Part shown: in pieces, positions 1 to 4,988 of the stretch | Numbering within the stretch: position 1 is the stretch's first letter | Layout of the letters: the number at the start of each line of letters is the position of its first letter | Assembly (NCBI GenBank): GCA_023264755.1 | Contig: JAHFVB010000292.1 | Span: 498 to 6,622 of the forward strand | Origin: Mycobacterium sp. | Lineage (GTDB): Bacteria > Actinomycetota > Actinomycetes > Mycobacteriales > Mycobacteriaceae | DNA length: 6,125 nt | Direction of reading: 5' to 3' | The notes under the pieces: model-generated | Seen by the model: the letters and a program-made list of their open reading frames with translations, nothing else | Told to the model about the DNA's origin: nothing | Database searches by the model: none | Position numbers and translations under genes: made by a program

Positions 1-7
1 GGCGACG

Positions 8-730
8 ATGACCTCCGCGCCGGAACCACAACCAGCCAGCGAGGCACTGCTGCGTCCGGTGCGGCTGGGCAATGCCTTCGAGGACACCGTGGGACGGCTC
101 TTGGAGACCATTCGACTGGGCGTGCTCGCCCCCGGTGAGTCGCTGCCTCCCGAGCGTGAGCTCGCGACCCGGCTCGGGGTCAGCCGTGACACCGTCCGGG
201 AGGCCATCAAGTCGCTCGCCGAGGCGGGCTATCTGGTGTCGCGGCGGGGACGCTACGGCGGCACCTTCCTGGCCGAGGACTTGCCGAAGCCGCAGGCCGA
301 CGGGGTTCGGTTCAACCGCAGCGACATCGACGATGCGTTGCGGCTGCGGGAGATCCTGGAAGTCGGCGCGGCTCGGATGGCGGCGGGCCGAACCCTGACG
401 GCCCCCGAGCGCGAGACGCTGTGGAGCAGATGCAAGGACGTGCGCGGCGCCGCGCCCGCGGACTACCGACGGCTGGACTCCCGGCTGCACCTGGCGATCG
501 CCGAGGCGGCGGGCACCCCCTCGCTGGTCCCGTTGGTGGCCGAGAACCGGATGCGGCTCAACGAACTGCTCGACCACATCCCACTGCTCGCGCGCAACAT
601 CGCCCATTCGGACGAACAACACGAGGCCATCGTCATCGCGATTCTGGCCGGGGACGCCGACGCGGCCGCAGAGTTGATGGCCGCGCACGTCTGGGGCTCG
701 GCGGCCTTGCTGCACGGCTTCCTGGATTAG
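8..730 (+). CDS. FadR-subfamily GntR transcriptional regulator (FCD domain)
   Basis: This 240-residue protein is a DNA-binding regulator of the GntR superfamily, FadR/FCD branch. These proteins usually control catabolic genes in response to an organic acid or related effector. Residues ~25-90 form the winged helix-turn-helix, with the typical pattern APGESLPPERELATRLGVSR, then DTVREAI, and a wing reading RRGRYGGTF. Residues ~105-235 form the all-helical effector domain. Its metal-ligand set is intact: D157 and H161 (D-x3-H), H205 (DEQHEAI) and H227 (AAHV). The length is normal for the family. The ATG at 8 is the first usable start in view, but only seven bases precede it, so the true start could lie upstream. 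The ATGA at 8-11 could also overlap the stop of an upstream gene. Its targets are not visible; by Rv2857c-Rv2860c synteny (from memory), an amine/glutamine-type catabolic cluster upstream is possible. The family is certain; the ligand is unknown. Confidence 0.9.
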   Translation: MTSAPEPQPASEALLRPVRLGNAFEDTVGRLLETIRLGVLAPGESLPPERELATRLGVSRDTVREAIKSLAEAGYLVSRRGRYGGTFLAEDLPKPQADGVRFNRSDIDDALRLREILEVGAARMAAGRTLTAPERETLWSRCKDVRGAAPADYRRLDSRLHLAIAEAAGTPSLVPLVAENRMRLNELLDHIPLLARNIAHSDEQHEAIVIAILAGDADAAAELMAAHVWGSAALLHGFLD

Positions 731-772
731 CGTCCGGCGGGTCGGAGCAGTCCACTGGCAGGTCTGACGGTT

Positions 773-778
773 TAGATT
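773..778 (+). promoter_or_regulatory. Candidate -10 box for a leaderless arsR-type transcript
   Basis: TAGATT fits the mycobacterial SigA -10 pattern TANNNT. It ends six bases before the GTG at 785, which would place the transcription start on the G of the start codon. There is no Shine-Dalgarno-like purine run in 760-784 and no convincing -35 hexamer near 750-756. Leaderless GTG/ATG transcripts are common in mycobacteria. The site is inferred from position and sequence only. Confidence 0.45.
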
Positions 779-784
779 TGACGC

Positions 785-1129
785 GTGGCGGGTGAGCACG
801 ACGAGCAGGTGGACGACGAGGCGTTGGTACGACGCGCCTCGTCGGCGCTGGCCGACGTCGACATCTCCGGCTGGACGCAACGCTTCGACCTGTTGTCCGA
901 TCCGCACCGGTTGGAGCTGCTGCTGTCGCTGCACCGAGCGCCTGGCATCTGCGTCGGTGAGCTCGCCGTCGCCGTGGGCCGCTCGGAAAACGCCGTCTCG
1001 CAAGCGCTTCGGCTGCTGCGCCAGCAGGGCTGGGTGAGCTCGACGCGGGTGGGTCGCTCGGCGAGCTACCGGCTGGAGGACCACATCGTGCACGACCTGC
1101 TGCATTGGATAGGCGCTGCGCACGGCTGA
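785..1129 (+). CDS. ArsR/SmtB-family metal-sensor-like repressor
   Basis: This 114-residue protein is a small winged-helix repressor of the ArsR/SmtB family. Residues ~32-98 form the DNA-binding core: FDLLSDPHRLELLLSL, then CVGELAVAVG, the recognition helix SENAVSQALRLLRQQGWV (67-84) and the wing ending SASYRLED (to 99). The C-terminal helix is rich in potential metal ligands (D99, H100, H103, H107, H113), and a single Cys (C56) lies at the start of the helix that carries the CxC ligands in ArsR itself. These spacings do not superpose on the classical alpha-5 sites of SmtB or NmtR. The gene lies 109 bp upstream of a nickel permease with a palindrome between them, so a Ni/Co-responsive repressor of that permease is the best inference. 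The GTG at 785 is chosen because the reading frame opens there after a good -10 box; the in-frame GTG at 809 is an alternative. Sensing of another metal, or of no metal, remains possible. Confidence 0.85.
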   Translation: MAGEHDEQVDDEALVRRASSALADVDISGWTQRFDLLSDPHRLELLLSLHRAPGICVGELAVAVGRSENAVSQALRLLRQQGWVSSTRVGRSASYRLEDHIVHDLLHWIGAAHG

Positions 1130-1136
1130 CCTGCCC

Positions 1137-1156
1137 GGTCGGACGGGAGCCCGACC
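1137..1156 (+). terminator. GC-rich hairpin after the ArsR gene, possible weak terminator
   Basis: GGTCGG (1137-1142) and CCGACC (1151-1156) are perfect 6-bp complements around an 8-base loop. The hairpin starts 8 bases after the TGA of the ArsR-family gene. No T-tract follows, so it is at best the U-less type proposed for mycobacteria. It ends just before the operator-like palindrome and could limit read-through into the permease gene. Confidence 0.3.
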
Positions 1157-1158
1157 TG

Positions 1159-1184
1159 AACATCTGAACAGCTAGACAGATGTT
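1159..1184. promoter_or_regulatory. Operator-like inverted repeat upstream of nickel permease gene
   Basis: AACATCTG (1159-1166) and CAGATGTT (1177-1184) are perfect 8-bp inverted repeats. They are separated by 10 bp whose centre, AGCT, is itself palindromic. The left half also contains TGAACA twice (1157-1162 and 1165-1170), the hexamer typical of ArsR/SmtB operators such as the 12-2-12 repeats. The element covers the -35 box of the promoter described for the permease gene, so a bound protein should block RNA polymerase. The adjacent ArsR-family product is the obvious candidate ligand. Binding is inferred, not shown. Confidence 0.7.
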
Positions 1185-1201
1185 TGGCCACCGCCTAGGG
1201 T
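1173..1201 (+). promoter_or_regulatory. SigA-like promoter of the nickel permease gene
   Basis: TAGACA (1173-1178) differs from the -35 consensus TTGACA at one base. After an exact 17-bp spacer comes TAGGGT (1196-1201), which matches the mycobacterial -10 pattern TANNNT. The start site would be near 1208, giving a leader of about 30 nt before the GTG at 1239. The -35 box lies inside the inverted repeat at 1159-1184. Confidence 0.6.
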
Positions 1202-1229
1202 CGAGGCAAGCGGGGGCTTGGCAGCGTTT

Positions 1230-1235
1230 GGAGGG
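1230..1235 (+). promoter_or_regulatory. Ribosome binding site that decides the permease start
   Basis: GGAGGG lies three bases before the GTG at 1239. This supports that GTG over the in-frame TTG at 1218, which lacks a comparable site and would sit only about 10 nt from the predicted transcription start. The spacing is short but usable. Confidence 0.6.
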
Positions 1236-1238
1236 TTC

Positions 1239-2345
1239 GTGACCATCGGCACGTCGGCGGAATCCAGGACCCGCACCAATGCGGTCGCCCGGCTGGATCG
1301 GGCTGATTGGACCGCCATCGCGGGCATGGGCGTCGTGGTGCTCTTCCTTCACCTCTTCGGGTGGGGGGTGCTCGTGTTCGGGGTGGCCCCGCAGCACATC
1401 ACCCTTGGTTCCACCGGGGTGTTCGGCGTCGGGCTCGGGATGACCGCCTACCTGCTCGGCGTGCGGCATGCCTTCGATGCCGACCACATCGCCGTCATCG
1501 ACAACACCACCCGCAAGCTGGTCGGCGAGGGCAAGCGCTCGCTGTCGGCCGGATTCTGGTTCTCGCTGGGGCATTCGAGCGTCGTCTTCGGGCTCGCCTT
1601 CCTGCTGGCGCTCGGCGTCAAGGCACTGGTCGGCCCCGTGCGGGACGAGAACTCGGCGATGCTGCAGACCCTCGGGCTGATCGGGTCCCTGGTCGCCGGG
1701 ACCTTCCTGATCCTGATCGGCCTGACCAACCTGTTCGCGGTGGTCGGCATCGCCAAGGTGTTCCGCGAGATGCGCAGCGGGAAGTTCGACGAGGCCGAGC
1801 TCGAACGCCAGCTCAACAGCCGCGGGTTCTTGGCCAGGCTGCTCGGCCGGGTGATGCGCCGCGTGAGCAAGCCGTGGCACCTCTACCCGGTGGGACTGCT
1901 GATGGGGCTCGGCTTCGACACCGCCACGCAGGTCGCGCTGCTGGTGCTGGCCGCGGGCGCCGCGGCCTTCACCCTGCCCTGGTACGCCGTGCTGGTGCTG
2001 CCGGTGTTGTTCGCCGCGGGCATGAGCCTGTTCGACGCCGCCGACGGGATCTTCATGGCGCGGGCCTACGGATGGGCGTTCCTCAAGCCGATCCGCAAGG
2101 TGTACTACAACCTGACCGTCACCGTGCTGTCGGTGTTCGTCGCGCTGGTGATCGGCGGCATCGTGCTGATCGGGCTACTGGTCGACCGGCTCGGCATCAG
2201 GTCCGGGCCGCTGGCCGCCATCGGATCGGCCGACCTCGGGTCGGTCGGGTTCGCCATCGTCGGGATCTTCGTGGTCGTTTGGCTGGTGGCACTGGCGGTG
2301 TGGCGGTTCGGCCGCATCGAGGAGCGCTGGGACGCCTCGGCCTGA
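1239..2345 (+). CDS. nicT: NiCoT-family nickel/cobalt permease
   Basis: This 368-residue inner-membrane permease belongs to the HoxN/NixA/NicT family, which takes up Ni2+ (and sometimes Co2+) for enzymes such as urease and hydrogenase. About eight hydrophobic helices are visible: roughly residues 25-48, 60-82, 106-129, 146-171, 215-240, 247-269, 289-315 and 335-357. A charged cytoplasmic loop lies between helices 4 and 5. Family signatures are clear: RHAFDADHI followed by AVIDNTTRK in helix 2 (from residue 76), FSLGHSSVVF in helix 3 (from ~108), LGFDTATQ in helix 5 (224-231) and GMSLFDAADG in helix 6 (261-270). The helix-5 signature normally ends in Glu; here it is Gln. The length matches mycobacterial NicT (~372). 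A TTG start at 1218 would add seven residues, but the GTG has the better ribosome site. Control by the upstream ArsR-family protein is inferred from the overlapping operator and promoter. Ni versus Co preference cannot be read from the sequence. Confidence 0.93.
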   Translation: MTIGTSAESRTRTNAVARLDRADWTAIAGMGVVVLFLHLFGWGVLVFGVAPQHITLGSTGVFGVGLGMTAYLLGVRHAFDADHIAVIDNTTRKLVGEGKRSLSAGFWFSLGHSSVVFGLAFLLALGVKALVGPVRDENSAMLQTLGLIGSLVAGTFLILIGLTNLFAVVGIAKVFREMRSGKFDEAELERQLNSRGFLARLLGRVMRRVSKPWHLYPVGLLMGLGFDTATQVALLVLAAGAAAFTLPWYAVLVLPVLFAAGMSLFDAADGIFMARAYGWAFLKPIRKVYYNLTVTVLSVFVALVIGGIVLIGLLVDRLGIRSGPLAAIGSADLGSVGFAIVGIFVVVWLVALAVWRFGRIEERWDASA

Positions 2346-2378
2346 CCGGCTGGGCTCCAGTGGTGCGCTCCAGGGCCG

Positions 2379-3770
2379 CTACCCGAGCCCCAGCAAGGCG
2401 TTCTCGATCACCTCGGGCAAGGCTGGGTGGATCCAATACTGGCCGGTGGCAACCTCTTTCGCAGTCTGGCCGAAGCTCATCGCCTGGATGATCGGTTGGA
2501 TCAGCGAGGATGCCTGGTGGCCCATCACGTGGGCGCCGAGGATCTTTCCGGTGGCCCGGTCGCCGATCAACTTGACGATCCCGTGCTCGTCCTCCATCGC
2601 CCAGCCGTAGGCGGTGTCGCCGTACTTCTGGACCTTGGTGACGACGTCGAATCCGCGCGACCTGGCTTCATCCTCGGTCATGCCGACCATGGCGACCTGC
2701 GGATCGGTGAACACCGCAGAGGGCACGAACCGGTGATCGGAAGCGCGCATGGAGGCGGTGTCGTCCCAGTCGACCAACAGATTGTGGCGAACCACCCTCA
2801 TCTCGTGGTTGGCGACGTGCTTGAGCTGATACGCCGACGACACGTCGCCCAACGCGAAGATGCCACGCGCCGAGGTGCGTTGGTATTCGTCGACCACCAC
2901 CATGCCGTCGTCGACCTCGACACCGGCCAACTCGGCATCCAACAGGTCACCGTTGGGCACCCTGCCGGTGGCCACCAACAGCATGTCCGCGCTCAGCGTC
3001 TTCCCGTCGTCGAGTTCGAGCACTATCTTGCTGCCCTCGTGGTGCGCACCGACCACGTTCTCGTGAGTGTGTAGGTCCCACTTCTGCGCCGCGATGTCGG
3101 TGAACGGGTAGCAGATCGACTCGTCGCAATGGGTCAGCAAGCCGTATCCGCGCACCACGATGGTGATCCGCACCCCCAACGCGGAGAAGACGTGGGCGAA
3201 CTCCGCGGCCACGAACCCGCCGCCCACGATCACCAGATGCTCGGGGAGTTCGGGAATCCGCATGATGGTGTCGCTGGTGTGGAAGTCGACCCCGCACGTG
3301 CTGATCGCCGGCGGCACGTTGATGCGCGAGCCCGCCGCGATGACGACCCGGTCGGAGGTGAACTCGTCGCCCGCGTCGGTGCGCAACGTGTAGCGCCCGT
3401 CGGGTTGGGTGGGCCCGAACTTGGTGTGGCTGGCGTACACCGTCACGTTGGGCAAGCCGCGCTTGTACTGTTCGCCACCGACGGCGATCGGATCGATGCG
3501 ACCGAAGACGCGCGAGACGATGTCGGGCCAACGCACCTTGTCGAGCGTCGCGTCCACGCCGTACCGCGAACTGTCCCTGATGCCTTGGGCCACTTCGGCG
3601 GCGTAGACGAACATCTTCGTCGGAATGCAACCGACGTTGAGGCACGTCCCCCCGAAGGTGCCCTGCTCGCAGATGGCCACCCGCATGCTGGCGTACCTGG
3701 GGTCCACCGACGGATCGGGGATGCTGTTGCCCGAGCCAGTTCCGATGATCGTCAGGTCGTAGTGCTCCAT
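2379..3770 (-). CDS. mtr: Mycothione reductase
   Basis: This 463-residue cytoplasmic flavoenzyme of the pyridine-nucleotide disulfide oxidoreductase class I family uses NADPH to reduce mycothiol disulfide (mycothione) to mycothiol, the main low-mass thiol of actinobacteria. Visible landmarks are the FAD dinucleotide motif GTGSGN (residues 10-15), the redox-active cysteines in GGTCLNVGCIPTK (C43 and C48), the NADPH-binding motif IVGGGFVAAE (181-190), the second FAD motif GIFALGDV (303-310) and the dimer-interface catalytic pair H448/E453 in HPALPEVIE. The MEHYDLTIIG start, with an offset first glycine motif, is what I recall for mycobacterial Mtr (459 residues) and separates it from lipoamide dehydrogenase or mercuric reductase. 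The ATG is preceded at 7 nt by GGGG, which lies in the last codons of the hydrolase gene. Only 3 bp separate the two genes, so the gene is almost surely co-transcribed with the hydrolase. It converges on the permease gene, with 33 bp between the stop codons. Confidence 0.95.
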   Translation of the reverse strand: MEHYDLTIIGTGSGNSIPDPSVDPRYASMRVAICEQGTFGGTCLNVGCIPTKMFVYAAEVAQGIRDSSRYGVDATLDKVRWPDIVSRVFGRIDPIAVGGEQYKRGLPNVTVYASHTKFGPTQPDGRYTLRTDAGDEFTSDRVVIAAGSRINVPPAISTCGVDFHTSDTIMRIPELPEHLVIVGGGFVAAEFAHVFSALGVRITIVVRGYGLLTHCDESICYPFTDIAAQKWDLHTHENVVGAHHEGSKIVLELDDGKTLSADMLLVATGRVPNGDLLDAELAGVEVDDGMVVVDEYQRTSARGIFALGDVSSAYQLKHVANHEMRVVRHNLLVDWDDTASMRASDHRFVPSAVFTDPQVAMVGMTEDEARSRGFDVVTKVQKYGDTAYGWAMEDEHGIVKLIGDRATGKILGAHVMGHQASSLIQPIIQAMSFGQTAKEVATGQYWIHPALPEVIENALLGLG

Positions 3771-3773
3771 GGG

Positions 3774-4811
3774 TCAGCCCCGTCCGGTTGGCGTGGAGCT
3801 CGACGCGTCGTCGGCGCTCAGGTAGGAGTCCAGCCACGTCGCCAGTTCGCGGTAGGCCGCCGCGCGGGGTTCGGGGAGGGACAGGAACACGTCGTGCTTG
3901 GCATCGGTGATCGGCACGACGGTGGTGCGGTTTCCGACGCAGCCCGCCCACCGCGCGATCTGGGTGACGTCCAGCACGGCGTCCCCCCGCTGGATCGCTT
4001 CGGCATCCGGGCCGTCGGGACCGACCTCCCGAACGCTGTGGTCGGAGCGCAGGATCAGGTTTGGTACGCCGACGTCGAGGCCGCGGTGCAGTCTGGCCTG
4101 GCCGCGCCGGACGGCGTTGATCCACCCGACGGTGACCGGGAAGCCGCCGACTGGTTTCCAGTCGAGGTTGTAGTCGAATTCGCCGGCGTAGTCGCGGTGC
4201 AGCGTGGTCCCGTAACCGCCTGGGGTCGGCTTGCGGATCACCGTGAGCTTGCGCCACCGGCCCAGCGCGACCAACGCCGCGGAGGTGGGGGCGGCCCGCA
4301 GAATGGCCGGCCCGTGCAGGTCGAAGAACGGGCTGTTGAGCACCAAACCAGTGACGTTCAGCACGCCGAGTCTGGCTCGCTGTCGGATCCGGTCGAGCCA
4401 TAGCGAAGCGATCAATCCGCCCGCGGAGTGGCCGTAGAGGCACACCCTTGCGCCACCGGTGTCCGCGGCCACGACGGCGAGCGCCTCCTCGAGTTCGCGG
4501 TCGTAGTTGGCCAGATTGGTGGTGAAGTGTGGGGTCTGTCCGTCGCGGTGGGACCGTCCGCACTTGTGCAGATCGAGTGCGTAGAACGCGAATCCGCGGG
4601 CCGTGAACTGGTCGGCCAGTTCGGTGTTGAAGAAGTAGTCGGTGTAGCCGTGCAACGCGACGACGGCGTGGCGCGCGTTGGCCGCCGCACCACAGCGCAC
4701 GAGCGTCGCGGCGAGGTCACCCTCCCCGTCCGGGTCGGGCCCCTGGGGCAGGGTGCGCTGCCAGTAACCGGGCAGCACGTCGGGCTCCCACCCGAGCTCG
4801 CTGGAGGTCAC
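3774..4811 (-). CDS. Alpha/beta hydrolase, serine aminopeptidase/monoacylglycerol-lipase type
   Basis: This 345-residue protein is probably a cytoplasmic serine hydrolase; no signal peptide or membrane segment is seen. The alpha/beta-hydrolase fold is shown by the oxyanion-loop motif ALHGYTDYFF (52-61), the strand-turn FYALDLHKCGRS (76-87), the nucleophile elbow YGHSAGG with S129, and the catalytic-histidine segment ITDAKHDVFLS with H306. The acid is probably D277 (RGDAVLDV), with D257 (RSDHS) as the alternative. It resembles what I recall of M. tuberculosis Rv2854, likewise the neighbour of mtr. The substrate is unknown; a lipid ester, a lysophospholipid or a thiol-conjugate-derived ester would all fit, and none is shown. 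The start is the GTG at 4811-4809. It has only a weak purine run (AAGG) upstream but a -10-like box at leaderless distance. The gene leads the two-gene operon with mtr. The C-terminal ~15 residues are Ser/Asp/Thr-rich and probably disordered. Confidence 0.85.
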   Translation of the reverse strand: MTSSELGWEPDVLPGYWQRTLPQGPDPDGEGDLAATLVRCGAAANARHAVVALHGYTDYFFNTELADQFTARGFAFYALDLHKCGRSHRDGQTPHFTTNLANYDRELEEALAVVAADTGGARVCLYGHSAGGLIASLWLDRIRQRARLGVLNVTGLVLNSPFFDLHGPAILRAAPTSAALVALGRWRKLTVIRKPTPGGYGTTLHRDYAGEFDYNLDWKPVGGFPVTVGWINAVRRGQARLHRGLDVGVPNLILRSDHSVREVGPDGPDAEAIQRGDAVLDVTQIARWAGCVGNRTTVVPITDAKHDVFLSLPEPRAAAYRELATWLDSYLSADDASSSTPTGRG

Positions 4812-4817
4812 TTGGTT

Positions 4818-4823
4818 ACCTTA
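4818..4823 (-). promoter_or_regulatory. Candidate -10 box for the hydrolase-mtr operon (leaderless)
   Basis: On the minus strand this reads TAAGGT, fitting TANNNT, and it ends six bases before the GTG of the hydrolase gene. The predicted transcription start therefore falls on the start codon, the same geometry as the ArsR-family gene. It lies inside a small inverted repeat, GGTTA/TAACC (4814-4826). No clear -35 is seen at 4841-4846. Confidence 0.4.
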
Positions 4824-4839
4824 ACCTCGTCGGCCGAGG

Positions 4840-4883
4840 AGTCCGGAACGACTCCGGAACGTCTCCGGAATGTCTCCGCGACC
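4840..4883. repeat. 11-bp direct-repeat array, three good copies plus one decayed
   Basis: The units are AGTCCGGAACG (4840-4850), ACTCCGGAACG (4851-4861), TCTCCGGAATG (4862-4872) and a degenerate TCTCCGCGACC (4873-4883). Each of the first three contains the palindrome TCCGGA (4842-4847, 4853-4858, 4864-4869), repeating every 11 bp, about one helical turn. The array lies between the divergent hydrolase and mqo genes, 29 bp upstream of the hydrolase start. It may be an array of regulator sites or a simple tandem duplication. Confidence 0.7.
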
Positions 4884-4925
4884 TCGTAGCCAGTGGTGGG
4901 GACGAGGGGCACCGGACCCGCACGA

Positions 4926-4931
4926 TAACCT
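4926..4931 (+). promoter_or_regulatory. Possible -10 box for mqo
   Basis: TAACCT fits TANNNT and would give a leader of about 50 nt before the GTG at 4989. No -35-like hexamer is present at 17-18 bp upstream (around 4902-4908, GC-rich). It lies in an imperfect inverted repeat, GATAACC-T-GGTAATC (4924-4938). Confidence 0.25.
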
Positions 4932-4978
4932 GGTAATCCGAAGTCCGCGAGAAGACGGACGTGCGAGCGCGAAGGGCC

Positions 4979-4982
4979 AAGG
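4979..4982 (+). promoter_or_regulatory. Ribosome binding site of mqo
   Basis: AAGG, preceded by a second purine run (GAAGGG, 4971-4976), is six bases before the GTG at 4989. It supports that start: the next in-frame Met, residue 22, lies inside the FAD-binding motif and is too late. Confidence 0.55.
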
Positions 4983-4988
4983 TTTCAG

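Noticed and set aside
1218..1220. TTG at 1218 as the permease start
   Set aside because: TTG is the rarer start codon and has no good ribosome site. The GTG at 1239 has GGAGGG just upstream and leaves a sensible leader after the predicted promoter.
633..1880. Long minus-strand open frame of 415 codons across the ArsR and permease genes
   Set aside because: Its product is low-complexity, rich in Arg, Pro, His and Ala, and has no recognisable domain. It lies antisense to two genes with clear family signatures. Long antisense frames are expected at this GC content.
2349..2394. Possible bidirectional terminator between the permease and mtr genes
   Set aside because: GCTGGGCTC (2349-2357) can pair with GAGCCCCAGC (2385-2394) only with a bulged C and a loop of about 27 bases, and there is no T-tract. 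The nearby GCTCCAG is a direct repeat (2354-2360 region and 2367-2373), not a hairpin. Too weak to call.
2947..4563. Minus-strand open frame of 538 codons overlapping mtr and the hydrolase gene
   Set aside because: It is an Arg/Pro-rich shift of the real genes on the same strand and shows no coherent motifs. Both overlapped genes have intact catalytic residues.
4812..4988. Small gene in the hydrolase-mqo gap, for example the ATG frame at 4870-5055
   Set aside because: That frame starts inside the 11-bp repeat array, runs into the mqo coding sequence in another frame, and has an Arg/Ser/Pro-rich product with no ribosome site.
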